Assembly (NCBI RefSeq): GCF_030553055.1
Contig: NZ_CP130713.1
Location: 1,116,001 to 1,180,000 of the forward strand
DNA from: Streptomyces sp. XD-27
Lineage (GTDB): Bacteria > Actinomycetota > Actinomycetes > Streptomycetales > Streptomycetaceae
Length of the DNA: 64,000 bases
Direction: 5' to 3'
The notes under the pieces are model-generated. The model had not been told where the DNA came from. It saw nothing but the letters and a program-made list of their open reading frames with translations, and searched no databases. The translations under genes and the position numbers were made by a program. Positions 1-7,981 of the stretch are shown here, one piece after another. Within the stretch, counting starts at the first letter, position 1. Each line of letters begins with the position of its first letter.

Positions 1-1
1 A

Positions 2-211
2 CAGCTCGTCGGCGACGGCCTCCTGGACGAGCTGTTTTTGACCGTCTCTCCCGTACTGGCAGGCCGGGCGGGCACCATCCGCCACGGGCTGATCGCCGGT
101 CTTGAACTGCTCCCGAACCGGCGCGAGGGAGCCGACCTGATCAGCGCGCGACGGCGGGGGTCCTACCTGTTCCTGCGTTACCGGTTGCGGGCTCTGCTCG
201 GCCGTGATTGA
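2..211 (+). CDS. RibD C-terminal-type reductase, 3' end only
   Basis: Only the last 69 codons are in the window; the 5' part lies to the left. The peptide has a G-D-G-L-L-D-E-L stretch followed by LTVSPVLAG and ends in a Y-L-F-L-R-Y strand. This is the usual C-terminal layout of the RibD_C / dihydrofolate-reductase-like fold, in which a conserved helix and strand close the NADPH-binding domain. Free-standing Streptomyces members are annotated as pyrimidine reductase or dihydrofolate-reductase family proteins; the substrate cannot be told from this fragment. The gene stops 26 bp before a short tandem repeat that marks the end of the converging anti-sigma gene. Confidence 0.7.
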   Translation, partial: QLVGDGLLDELFLTVSPVLAGRAGTIRHGLIAGLELLPNRREGADLISARRRGSYLFLRYRLRALLGRD

Positions 212-236
212 GCGTCGGACCGTTGTGCCGCCCCAC

Positions 237-303
237 CTCTACGGGCGGTGCTGGGGGGCTCTACGGGCGGTGCTGGGGGGGCTCTACGGGCGGTGCTGGG
301 GGG
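237..303. repeat. three tandem copies of a 22-23 bp unit
   Basis: Copies at 237-258, 259-281 and 282-303 share the unit CTCTACGGGCGGTGCTGGGG plus a G run. The copies differ only in the length of that G run, as replication slippage would produce. The third copy contains the stop codon and last codons of the anti-sigma gene on the minus strand, so the array abuts and partly forms its 3' end. Confidence 0.9.
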
Positions 304-973
304 CGAAGTTCGCGGTGGCGAGGACCGAGCCGTCCTCGGCCAGCAGACGGGCGCCGGAGATCGTGGCCGGATCCACCGGGGCCGGTGCTCCCCAGTACCC
401 GTAACCGTCGTCGAGGCGGAACGATCCGATGGACAGCGGTGCCCCGTCGACGTGTTCCAGCTGGCAGGTCACCTTTCCGCTGTGCCGGTCGAGGTCGACG
501 GACATGTAGACCCAGCCTGGTGATCCGGGGTGGGCGAAGATCTGGCCCACCGGGCGGTGTCCGGCGGTCAGGGATGCCTCCAGAAAGGTACGGTTCGGCT
601 CGGCAGGCCGGGACGCGGAGGCGGGCGCGTGGTCGATGGCCGTGCCGATGGCCCAGCCGCCGAAGCCGCAGGCGATCGCGGCGGCGGCCGCGATCGCGGC
701 GATCCGCAACCGTAGGCGTCGACGCCGCAGGCGCTGCGGCCGTGGCACGCTCAGGCGGTCGGCCACCCGTGTCTCGAAGCCGACGGGCGGCTCACTGCCC
801 GGGACAAGGCCCAGCAGGCCGTCACCGACGAGTGTCAGCCGCTCGACGTGCTGTCGGCAACCGGGGCAACGGTCCAGGTGAGCGATGGCCTCGGCACGCT
901 CCTGACCCGGGAGAATGCCCAGCGCCAGCTCGGCGCCGACGGTTCTCAGCTGGTGGCAGGTCATCTCAGTCAT
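284..973 (-). CDS. anti-sigma factor, RskA-like with zinc-finger motif
   Basis: A 229-residue protein that should bind and inhibit the ECF sigma factor encoded just upstream. The N-terminal cytoplasmic domain carries an H-x-x-x-C-x-x-C motif (HLDRCPGC, about residues 33-40), the zinc-binding core of ZAS-type anti-sigma factors. A basic patch near residue 80 precedes one transmembrane helix at about residues 90-110. The rest is a predicted extracytoplasmic domain rich in polar residues, matching the RskA/anti-sigma-K family. Its start overlaps the sigma gene by 8 bp, so the two are translationally coupled. The C terminus runs into a 22-bp tandem repeat, so the last residues may vary between strains. 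Family and pairing are well supported; the signal sensed is unknown. Confidence 0.85.
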   Translation of the reverse strand: MTEMTCHQLRTVGAELALGILPGQERAEAIAHLDRCPGCRQHVERLTLVGDGLLGLVPGSEPPVGFETRVADRLSVPRPQRLRRRRLRLRIAAIAAAAAIACGFGGWAIGTAIDHAPASASRPAEPNRTFLEASLTAGHRPVGQIFAHPGSPGWVYMSVDLDRHSGKVTCQLEHVDGAPLSIGSFRLDDGYGYWGAPAPVDPATISGARLLAEDGSVLATANFAPQHRP

Positions 974-1604
974 GATCGACTCGCTCCGGTCCGAGGACCG
1001 TCCGCAGCTTTCCCATCGCCGTCCTGATCCGTGTCTTGGCGGTGCCCAAGGGGATCTGTTCGAACTCGGCGATCTGCTGCGCGGTCATCCCGTAGATCGC
1101 GGCCATGACCAGCGCGCGGGCCTGCTCCCGTGGCAGCGTCGCCACCGCGGCTCGCATCCGGGACGAGCTTTCGTCGGCGAGAACCCGCTGCTCAGGGGTG
1201 TCGGTGACGACACCGAGGAGTGCGTCGAGGTCTTCGGGGGCGATGGGAGCGGGCTTACGTGCGCGGACCGCGTCGATCGCCAGATTGTGCGCGATGGTCA
1301 TCAGCCAGGTCTGCACCGACCCGCGGCGGGAGTCGTAGACCTGGGCGTGCCGCCACGCGCGCTCGAACGTCTGCTGGGCGATGTCCTCGGCGATCTGAGG
1401 ATCGCCGACCACCGCGATCGCGATGCCGAAGACCATGCGCTGGAAGCGGCGCACGAACGCCACGGCGATCTCGGGATCGCCCGACGCCAGGCCCGCCAGC
1501 AACGCCTCGTCCGGGACGCGCCCGAGCGCGAAGCCCGTTTTCCGCATATCCGTACATACGGATGGCCTCGCGGAAGGGATTGCCCCGCGCCCACGGGAAA
1601 TCAC
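966..1604 (-). CDS. ECF RNA polymerase sigma factor, SigK-like
   Basis: Directs RNA polymerase to the regulon held in check by the adjacent anti-sigma factor. Region 2 is visible at about residues 45-110 (FVRRFQRMVFGIA, then EDIAQQTFERAW and WLMTIAHNLAID). Region 4 is at about residues 150-205 (LPREQARALV, then QIPLGTAKTRIRTAMGKLR). Length and the rskA-like partner fit the SigK group. The GTG at 1604 has a GGAG nine bases upstream. An ATG at 1547 would shorten the protein by 19 residues but has no ribosome binding site and sits directly beside a palindrome. The divergent cupredoxin gene is a plausible target, by inference from position only. Confidence 0.88.
   Translation of the reverse strand: MISRGRGAIPSARPSVCTDMRKTGFALGRVPDEALLAGLASGDPEIAVAFVRRFQRMVFGIAIAVVGDPQIAEDIAQQTFERAWRHAQVYDSRRGSVQTWLMTIAHNLAIDAVRARKPAPIAPEDLDALLGVVTDTPEQRVLADESSSRMRAAVATLPREQARALVMAAIYGMTAQQIAEFEQIPLGTAKTRIRTAMGKLRTVLGPERVDHD
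1548..1563. promoter_or_regulatory. 16-bp perfect palindrome in sigma/cupredoxin interval
   Basis: ATCCGTA-CA-TACGGAT has 7-bp arms around a 2-bp centre and lies in the divergent region between the sigma gene and the cupredoxin gene. It looks like a dimeric-regulator operator. If the sigma gene starts at 1604 the site is inside its coding region; if it starts at 1547 the site is immediately upstream. Confidence 0.45.
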
Positions 1605-1707
1605 CCTCCCATTCTCCGCCGTCCTTCACTTCTCCTCCGCCCCTCAATCCCTCGGCGCGGTCGGCCCGTATGCACAGCAGGAACCAGACCTCGCGGAGGG
1701 CCGAGCC

Positions 1708-2175
1708 ATGGCAACGAGAATCACCCGCAGGAACGCCGGGCTGGGGTTGGCCGCCGGAGTGCTGATCGGCGTGCTCGCAGCCTGCGGAGGCGGAGGCGGG
1801 AACGGCGACGGGAACGGAGCGACCACGCCGTCACCGCCGACACGGGGCGGCAAGCAGGCCACCCAGGTGGACGTGAACATGACCGACTTCAAGCTCGCGC
1901 TGTCCGAGAAGACGTTCAAGGCGGGTGCCTACACGTTCGTCGCGAAGAACAGCGGCCACCATGACCACGCCCTGGAGATCGAGGGCAACGGCGACGAGAG
2001 CCGCACCCGGACCCTGGACCCCGGCCAGTCCGCGAAGCTCGACGTGACCCTCAAGGACGGCACTTACCAGGTGTACTGCCCTGTCGACGGGCACAAGGAC
2101 CTGGGGATGAAGACCGAGATCACCGTGGGCGGTGCCACCATGAACCAGAACCCGTCCAAGGGCGATGGCCACTGA
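1708..2175 (+). CDS. cupredoxin-domain lipoprotein
   Basis: A 155-residue exported copper-type electron-transfer or copper-binding protein. It starts at an ATG preceded by GGAGGG at 1695-1700. A basic N terminus and hydrophobic stretch end in the lipobox LAAC (Cys26), so the protein should be lipid-anchored outside the membrane. A Gly/Asn/Thr-rich linker follows, then the cupredoxin fold. The likely type-1 copper ligands are all visible: His87 (HDHALEI), Cys124, His129 and Met134 within YCPVDGHKDLGM. The following membrane-protein gene overlaps it by 11 bp. Placement divergent from a SigK-like sigma/anti-sigma pair suggests envelope redox or copper homeostasis, which is inference. Confidence 0.88.
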   Translation: MATRITRRNAGLGLAAGVLIGVLAACGGGGGNGDGNGATTPSPPTRGGKQATQVDVNMTDFKLALSEKTFKAGAYTFVAKNSGHHDHALEIEGNGDESRTRTLDPGQSAKLDVTLKDGTYQVYCPVDGHKDLGMKTEITVGGATMNQNPSKGDGH

Positions 2176-2569
2176 CCGGGCGGTCGTGCTCACGGCCCTG
2201 CGTCTGACCGGAGCCGGACTGACCGCGGCGATGGGCGCGATACACCTCCACCTCTGGGACGACGGCTACCGGGACCTGCGCTGGATCGGCGTGCTCTTCC
2301 TGCTCAACGCGATCGGCGCCGGGCTGCTCGCCGTGGCACTGCTGGCCGTACCCACCCGCTACCTTGCCGTCGCCGCCGCCCTCGGAGCGCTCTTCACGGC
2401 CGGAACCCTGGCGGGGCTGTTCATCAGCCTCACGTCCGGCCTCCTGGGCTTCCATGAGTCTCTGGCCGCCCCACTCGTGAAGCCCACCATCGTGGTCGAG
2501 GCCACCGGATGCCTCACGCTGGCGATGCTGGCCCTGCTCGCCCACGGCAGCGAATCGCCTCGCCCATGA
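2165..2569 (+). CDS. small four-helix integral membrane protein
   Basis: A 134-residue very hydrophobic protein with four likely transmembrane helices at about residues 8-27, 38-58, 66-92 and 106-126. Residues M-G-A-I-H-L-H-L-W in the first segment contain two histidines that could face a metal or quinone site, but no named family is certain. It overlaps the cupredoxin gene by 11 bp, so the two are probably translated together and may form an envelope copper/redox unit. Confidence 0.75.
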   Translation: MATDRAVVLTALRLTGAGLTAAMGAIHLHLWDDGYRDLRWIGVLFLLNAIGAGLLAVALLAVPTRYLAVAAALGALFTAGTLAGLFISLTSGLLGFHESLAAPLVKPTIVVEATGCLTLAMLALLAHGSESPRP

Positions 2570-2653
2570 ACCGGATTGTTTACACGCCAGTACGACATTT
2601 ATCCACGACTTCCACATTACCTTCACCACAAGGGCGTAATTCGCAACAATCAC

Positions 2654-2703
2654 CGCTCAATAGCCGCAAGAGTTGCGACGCTGACTGCGCTCCTCATTGA
2701 GCG
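2654..2703. promoter_or_regulatory. nested inverted repeats upstream of the SGNH hydrolase gene
   Basis: CGCTCAAT at 2654-2661 pairs with ATTGAGCG at 2696-2703. Inside lies a second repeat, CGCAA at 2665-2669 with TTGCG at 2673-2677. The structure sits between the membrane-protein gene (end 2569) and the hydrolase start (2762), in a locally AT-richer stretch with a TTGTTT box near 2577. It could be a terminator-like or leader structure; function unproven. Confidence 0.35.
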
Positions 2704-2761
2704 GGAGCCCCCGTGCAATGCCACGGGTGGGGCGTAAGTGAAGAGGGGGGAACGACCTTCC

Positions 2762-4204
2762 ATGAGGGTTCATCGGAGAGTGACCTGGATCGGATCGGTA
2801 CTGCTCGTCTGCACGTTAGGGATCCCCGCCGGGGCGGCGCAGGCGGACAGCTCCGTCCAGAGACAGCAGAGATCGGAGCAGTCGGCGAGAACGGGCGGCG
2901 GCGAGGGACGGACACCGGCCGCCGGGGACGGCATGGCCAGTACGGCCCGCCCCGGTGCCCCGGCGGCCGCCGCGCCCCGCCGGGAGGGGGCGGCGCGGAT
3001 ACAGGCGGATCAGACGATCACCTTCTCGGAGTTCCCGCTGAACACCGCGATCAGCAAGCAGTACCAGTCGCGCGGCATCGTCTTCGCGGGATCCGGCGGC
3101 GGTGGCACCCCGTTCATCAGTCAGGACGGGGCCAACCCGTCTTCCCCCGTGCTCTCCGGCAGCCCCCAGTTCCACGGTGGCATCCAGGGGGCCTTCGTCA
3201 AGAAGAACGGCAAGCCGCGCACCGTCTCCAAGTTCTCGCTGGACGTCGGATACATCGACACCCCGGGCACGGTGGCCGTCACCGCCCTCGACCGCAAGGG
3301 CAAGCAGATCGCCAGGAAGGTCGTCGACCGGACCGGGATCGTCTCCGTCACCCTCCAGGCCAAGGGCATCGCCTCCTTCCAGGTCGACGAGGTGGCCGGG
3401 GAGGCCGCCGGATTCGCCATCGACAACGTCGCCTACGCCCAGCCCGAGGTCCTGGCGGCACTCGGCGACTCGTACTCCTCCGGGGAGGCCAACCCGCCCT
3501 ACGACCCGGGCACCGGATCCCGCACCGGCTGCCACCGCAGCGCCGGCGGCTGGCCCCGACTGCTGGGCCAGAACAACCAGTCCTTCAAGCGGGTCAAGCA
3601 CATCGCCTGCTCGGGCGCCACGACCGCGGCGCTGAACGGCCGCTTCAAGGGCGAGATTCCGCAGCTGGAGTCCTTGGCCAAGCTCAAGGGCACGGACGAA
3701 CCCGCTTACGTCACCATGAGCATGGGCGGCAACGACGTCGGGTTCGCCCCGATCCTCAAGGACTGCTACCTGCACAACTGCGTCAGGGACGGCACGGTGG
3801 CCCAGGCGGCGGCCAGGATCGACGCCCTGCGCACGAGGCTGGTGTCCGACTACAAGCGAATCCAGGACACGGCGCCCAACGCCACCGTGGTCATCGTCGG
3901 CTACCCGCGGCTGTTTCCCAACCGGAGCCAGGACGAGAACTGCCTCTGGCTGGCGGACAACGAGCGGGCCGGCCTGAACCAGCTGAGCATCAGGCTGGAC
4001 CGGATGCTCGCCGGGGCGGCGCGCGGCGCCGGTGTGGAGTACGTGTCCGTGCTGGAGACGATGAACCGGCACGAACTGTGCAGCAGGCGCTCCTGGATCT
4101 ACCCGATCAACATCTACGGCGGGCAGCAGCAGGCCCACCCGATCCTGCCGGGCCAGCAGGCGATCGAAGCGGTGGTGCGCCGGCGCATCGCCGACCTCGG
4201 CTGA
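2762..4204 (+). CDS. secreted SGNH/GDSL-family hydrolase
   Basis: A 480-residue exported esterase/lipase-type hydrolase. Translation most likely starts at ATG 2762 behind an AGGGGGG ribosome site. The first about 30 residues form a Sec signal peptide with an A-Q-A cleavage site. Residues about 90-225 form a beta-rich domain of unknown role. The SGNH domain follows: block I GDSYSSGE with nucleophile Ser237, the block III motif MGGND near residue 322, and a C-terminal H-P-I-L-P-G with catalytic His459. Several cysteines in the catalytic domain suggest disulfides, as in actinomycete SGNH lipases. The substrate (acyl lipid or polysaccharide ester) is not predictable. A strong hairpin terminator follows at 4274-4313. 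Confidence 0.88.
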   Translation: MRVHRRVTWIGSVLLVCTLGIPAGAAQADSSVQRQQRSEQSARTGGGEGRTPAAGDGMASTARPGAPAAAAPRREGAARIQADQTITFSEFPLNTAISKQYQSRGIVFAGSGGGGTPFISQDGANPSSPVLSGSPQFHGGIQGAFVKKNGKPRTVSKFSLDVGYIDTPGTVAVTALDRKGKQIARKVVDRTGIVSVTLQAKGIASFQVDEVAGEAAGFAIDNVAYAQPEVLAALGDSYSSGEANPPYDPGTGSRTGCHRSAGGWPRLLGQNNQSFKRVKHIACSGATTAALNGRFKGEIPQLESLAKLKGTDEPAYVTMSMGGNDVGFAPILKDCYLHNCVRDGTVAQAAARIDALRTRLVSDYKRIQDTAPNATVVIVGYPRLFPNRSQDENCLWLADNERAGLNQLSIRLDRMLAGAARGAGVEYVSVLETMNRHELCSRRSWIYPINIYGGQQQAHPILPGQQAIEAVVRRRIADLG

Positions 4205-4273
4205 CCGGCGCGGTGCCGGCCACCGGCCGCTGAATACCGGGGCCGTTGGCCAACCGCTTCGGCCTCTCAACAC

Positions 4274-4313
4274 CCCCAGGCGCCAGCCGAAAGACGATGG
4301 CTGGCGCCTGGGG
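4274..4313. terminator. intrinsic terminator-type hairpin
   Basis: Perfect 15-bp inverted repeat: 4274-4288 pairs with 4299-4313 around a 10-nt loop, 70 bp after the SGNH hydrolase stop. There is no clear T run, as is common in Streptomyces. The remaining 280 bp up to the next gene show no other convincing feature. Confidence 0.85.
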
Positions 4314-4595
4314 CGCGAGCTGCCGAACTGCGGCCCGCGCCCCTGCGGCATGCTGGTGGGCCCGGCACACCGTTGAGTTGACGTTGAAGATCCACTTCCG
4401 ATGCAGGCCCAGCCGAAGGCCGACCAGGGCCGTCAGTCGCACGCCGCCCGGACAGCCAGGGTGCGCGACCTGGAAGACGCTGGGACATCTTTCGAAGACA
4501 GGAGGATATTCATCGGCTCGTTCGATCTTCCTAAGGTTGGAGACATCAAGAGCCGGCCGAACGAGGATCCGGACGAAACGAAAGGCAGCCCTCCC

Positions 4596-5522
4596 ATGCG
4601 CGCAGTCATCCAGAAGTCCTTCGGCGGCCCCGAGGTCCTCGAAACCGTCGAGACCGAGCGCCCCACCCCGCTCGGCGGCGAAGTCCTCGTCCGCGTCCAC
4701 GCGAGCGCGGTCAACCCGGTCGATGTGGCGGTCCGGTCGGGTGCGTACCCGCTGCTCGGCGAGCCGCCGTTCGGCGTCGGCTGGGACATATCCGGCGTCG
4801 TCGAGGAGGCTGGTCCGGGTGCCCGGTTCAAGCCGGGCGACGAGGTCTACGGCATGCCGTTCTTCCCCCGCGCCGCCACCGGATACGCCGACTACGTTGC
4901 CGTCCCCTCGCGGCAGGTGGCCCGCAAGCCCGCCACGCTCGACCACGTGCATGCCGCCGCCATCCCTCTCGCCGCCCTCACCGCCTGGCAGGGCCTGGTC
5001 GACGCGGCCCAGGTGGCCGAAGGGCAGCGGGTGTTGATTCATCGCGCGGCCGGTGGCGTCGGCCACTTCGCCGTCCAGATCGCGAAGGCCCGCGGCGCCC
5101 ACGTCATCGCCCTGGCGAGTGAGCCCAAGCACGGCTTCGTGCGCGGCCTGGGCGCCGACGAGGTCATCGACTACCGGACCACCGACTACACGGAGGCGGT
5201 GCGCGATGTCGACGTCGTCTTCGACTCCTCGTCCGAGGGCACCCGCGCCCTGAGCGTCCTGCGGCCCGGCGGCACCCTCGTCAGCATCATGGAGCACTGG
5301 AACCAGGAGCTCGCCGCCGAGATCGAGGCCGCCGGTCGGCGCTTCGCAGGCATCTCGGTCGAACCCGACTACGCCTCGCTGGAGGCCATCGCCGCACTCG
5401 TCGACGCGGGTCGCATTCGCCCGCACGTCGCCGAGACGTTCCCGCTCACCGACGCCGCCAAGGCCCATGAGCTGGTCGCGTCCGGCGGAGTCCAGGGCAA
5501 GGTCGTCCTCACCGTCACGTGA
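4596..5522 (+). CDS. NADP-dependent quinone-oxidoreductase-type dehydrogenase
   Basis: A 308-residue cytosolic medium-chain reductase of the zinc-independent quinone oxidoreductase type. The N-terminal GroES-like domain is seen in the GGPEVLE start and in the SAVNPVDVAVRSG and GWDISGVVEEAG segments. The cofactor-binding Rossmann domain has an A-A-G-G-V-G-H-F-A-V-Q motif at about residues 153-163. The zinc-ligand cysteines of alcohol dehydrogenases are absent. The chosen ATG matches the family N terminus. The stop overlaps the leftmost possible GTG start of the AraC gene, so the two are co-transcribed and the regulator probably controls this enzyme. Substrate unknown. Confidence 0.88.
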   Translation: MRAVIQKSFGGPEVLETVETERPTPLGGEVLVRVHASAVNPVDVAVRSGAYPLLGEPPFGVGWDISGVVEEAGPGARFKPGDEVYGMPFFPRAATGYADYVAVPSRQVARKPATLDHVHAAAIPLAALTAWQGLVDAAQVAEGQRVLIHRAAGGVGHFAVQIAKARGAHVIALASEPKHGFVRGLGADEVIDYRTTDYTEAVRDVDVVFDSSSEGTRALSVLRPGGTLVSIMEHWNQELAAEIEAAGRRFAGISVEPDYASLEAIAALVDAGRIRPHVAETFPLTDAAKAHELVASGGVQGKVVLTVT

Positions 5523-5593
5523 GCGACCTCCTAAGGTGGAGGCCGGACAAGGACAGGCGTTGGTCGCGGGGAGCTGGGGAGGAGGGGAAGGCG

Positions 5594-6541
5594 TTGGACA
5601 TCCTGACCGAGGCGCTGAGTTCCATGCGGACCGGGCATCCCACGTCCGTACGCACTGAGGGCCGCGCGCCCTGGGGCCTGCGCCTCCCCCCGGTCGCCGG
5701 CGCCGGCTTCCACGTAGTGCTGTACGGAACGTGCTGGCTGGTCCCGCTCGAGAACGCCTCCGACGCGGAGCCGATCGCCCTGAGCCCCGGCGACGTGATC
5801 TTCCTGCGGGACGGCCGTGGCCACATCCTCGCCGACAGCCCCTCCACGCCGGCCGAGGCGGAGCGGCCCGACCAGTACCGGCCGAGTACACCGATCGGTA
5901 CGGTCACCCTCGGCGGCGACGGTCCCCGTACCAGCCTGCTGTGCGGCAACTACCACTTGGACCAAGGCCGTCCGCACCCGCTCGTTCGCCAGCTTCCCGA
6001 GGTCATCCATCTGCCCACGAGGCACGGCCGGCACCCCGAGCTGTGCGCCGCGGTCCAGCTCCTCGGTACGGAGCTGGAGAACCCCCGACTCGGCTCGACC
6101 GGCATCGTCCCCGCGCTGATCGACTCGCTGCTCCTCTACATCCTGCGCGCCTGGCTCGACGACCAGCCTCCCGCGGCCGCCGCGGGCTGGGCCGCCGCGC
6201 TCGGCGACTCCGCCGTCGCACCGGCCCTGGCCGCCATCCATGAGGCCCCCGCGGCGCAGTGGACCGTCGAGTCGCTGGCCGGCCGGGCGGGGCTGTCTCG
6301 CGCGGCCTTCGCCCGCCGCTTCACCACCCTCGTCGGCGAACCGCCCATGGCCTATCTGACTCGTTGGCGCCTGACGACCGCCGCCAAGCTCCTGCGCGAG
6401 TCCGAGGCCCCGCTGACCACGGTCGCCGCGCGGACCGGATACGGCTCCGAGTACGCCTTCGCGAAGGCGTTCAAGCGTGAGTACGGCCAGGCCCCCGGTG
6501 GCTATCGCCGCGAGGCCCGCGCTGCCTCAGGGGCCGGGTAG
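5594..6541 (+). CDS. AraC-family regulator with cupin_6 domain
   Basis: Transcription factor with an N-terminal cupin-type effector domain (about residues 8-175) and a C-terminal double helix-turn-helix of AraC type (about residues 215-305). Typical residues include ESLAGRAGLSRAAFARRF, then TRWRLTTAAKLL and SEYAFAKAFKREYG. I prefer the TTG at 5594 because AGGAGGGG lies directly before it and the resulting start (D-I-L-T-E-A-L) matches the family. A GTG at 5519 overlapping the upstream gene would add 25 residues. Cupin-AraC regulators next to oxidoreductases usually activate them in response to small organic molecules. Confidence 0.85.
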   Translation: MDILTEALSSMRTGHPTSVRTEGRAPWGLRLPPVAGAGFHVVLYGTCWLVPLENASDAEPIALSPGDVIFLRDGRGHILADSPSTPAEAERPDQYRPSTPIGTVTLGGDGPRTSLLCGNYHLDQGRPHPLVRQLPEVIHLPTRHGRHPELCAAVQLLGTELENPRLGSTGIVPALIDSLLLYILRAWLDDQPPAAAAGWAAALGDSAVAPALAAIHEAPAAQWTVESLAGRAGLSRAAFARRFTTLVGEPPMAYLTRWRLTTAAKLLRESEAPLTTVAARTGYGSEYAFAKAFKREYGQAPGGYRREARAASGAG

Positions 6542-6661
6542 TGCCCCACAGAGGCGGGCGACGATGGGGGCGAACCATGGCGGGTTTTCTCTCACCTAGC
6601 CCCACTTGCACGGCAGCGGGGCCGCTGCACAACTGCGGGCTGTCCCGAGCCTGGCTGACCG

Positions 6662-7753
6662 GTGCGGATGCGGCCCCGGCCACGAAGTGTTCACAATGGT
6701 GACGTGGATCATCACTCACCACAGTCGATACGGGACGGGGCACGCGCATCCCCGGTCCACGCGGCCAACGAGTGGGATCCCCTGCGCGAAGTGGTCGTGG
6801 GCGTCGCACACGGGGCGATGTTCCCGGCCGAGGACACCGCGATGGTGCGCGCCACCATGCCGCGTGAGCACTGGAGCCGCTTCGTCCCCGGAAACCCGTT
6901 TCCTGCCGAGGTGGTGCACGCTGCTGAGCAGGAACTCGACCAACTGGCCACGCTCCTGACGGAGCGCGGCGTGCGCGTGCACCGGCCGCTGAGCCTGGAC
7001 TGGGCAGCACTCGGAGGCTACAGCTCCGCCATGCCCCGGGATGGGCTGTTCGTCACCGGGGAGCGGATCATCGAGGCCCCGATGGCCTGGCGCAGCCGCA
7101 GGCGCGAGCACGATGCCTACCTGCCGCTTGTCCAGCGGCTCGTGAAGGAAGGTGCCCGGTGGCTGCCAGCCGGTGTCGACCGGGAGACGAGCGGTCTGTT
7201 GGACGGCGCCGGATCCCGCGACGGCTGGGTGATCAACAACACCAGGCCCGCCTGGGACGCCGCGGACTTCCTGCGCCTGGGCGAGGTGGTCCTCGGTCAG
7301 CTCAGCCATGTGACCAACCCGTCCGGCGTCGCCCACCTGCAAGAGCGACTCGGCCCCGAACACCGCGTCCACCTCGTCGGACCCGACGATCCGCACGCCA
7401 TGCACATCGACGCCACGCTGTGCCCGCTGCGCGAGGGCCTGGCCCTGTACAACCCCGAACGCATCGCCCCGCACCAGCTGCGCCGCTCGCCCCTGCGGGA
7501 CTGGCACCTGGTGGCCGCCCCGCCCCCCACCCCCCGCTCCTGGCCGCCGCTGTTCATGACCAGCGCCTGGGTCCACATGAACCTGCTCGTCGTGGGCCCG
7601 GACCAGGTGGTGGTCGAAGCTGCGGACGACGCCATGGCGGACCTGCTCGGCGGGTTGGGCTTCACACCCCTGCGCTGCCCCTTCCAACATGTTCAGAGCC
7701 TCGGCGGCTCCTTCCACTGTGCCACCCTCGACCTGCGCCGCCATGACGGCTAG
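6662..7753 (+). CDS. amidinotransferase (glycine amidinotransferase / StrB1-like)
   Basis: A pentein-fold enzyme expected to move the amidino group of arginine to an amine acceptor. The catalytic residues of the family are visible: Asp in PAWDAADF (about residue 200), His in H-I-D-A-T-L-C-P-L-R-E-G (about residue 241) and the nucleophile Cys353 in GGSFHCATLDL near the C terminus. Total length (363, or 349 if the in-frame GTG at 6704 is used) fits animal and actinomycete amidinotransferases. No strong ribosome site marks either start. It is followed after 228 bp by a decarboxylase-like gene, a second pentein and an exporter, which suggests a guanidino- or amidino-containing small molecule. Confidence 0.85.
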   Translation: MRMRPRPRSVHNGDVDHHSPQSIRDGARASPVHAANEWDPLREVVVGVAHGAMFPAEDTAMVRATMPREHWSRFVPGNPFPAEVVHAAEQELDQLATLLTERGVRVHRPLSLDWAALGGYSSAMPRDGLFVTGERIIEAPMAWRSRRREHDAYLPLVQRLVKEGARWLPAGVDRETSGLLDGAGSRDGWVINNTRPAWDAADFLRLGEVVLGQLSHVTNPSGVAHLQERLGPEHRVHLVGPDDPHAMHIDATLCPLREGLALYNPERIAPHQLRRSPLRDWHLVAAPPPTPRSWPPLFMTSAWVHMNLLVVGPDQVVVEAADDAMADLLGGLGFTPLRCPFQHVQSLGGSFHCATLDLRRHDG

Positions 7754-7790
7754 GCAACTGGCCTGAGGCAGGCCGCGCAGCTGCTATTTC

Positions 7791-7848
7791 TTGACAGCCC
7801 AAGGCGGCAGTGAAATAGTTAATATACATAAGCAAATGCTAAATTAGC
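7791..7848 (+). promoter_or_regulatory. candidate promoter with small palindrome
   Basis: A perfect TTGACA box at 7791-7796 is followed 19 bp on by TAGTTA and a run of A/T (TTAATATAC). This local AT-rich patch stands out in otherwise GC-rich DNA. Just downstream GCTAA-A-TTAGC (7838-7848) is a perfect 5-bp-arm palindrome that could be an operator. The position, 135-190 bp before the decarboxylase-like gene, suits transcription of the three-gene unit that follows. The spacer is longer than the 17-18 bp ideal. Confidence 0.45.
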
Positions 7849-7981
7849 CAGCACGGGGCACTGCGAGTGGGGACACCGAGTCGCTCCGTGGGCATATGCG
7901 CCACACAGGCGCATCCATCCGGAACCTTCGGACACGTGATGAACATCCGTGACCGTGCCCACCTCACGGCGGGGAATTATC

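Noticed and set aside
208..975. Long open frame on the plus strand opposite the anti-sigma gene
   Set aside because: Arg/Pro-rich shadow of the minus-strand gene; no family motif and wrong codon bias.
2713..4351. Two other long frames over the SGNH hydrolase gene
   Set aside because: Both are GC-skew shadows; only the chosen frame has a signal peptide and GDS/GND motifs.
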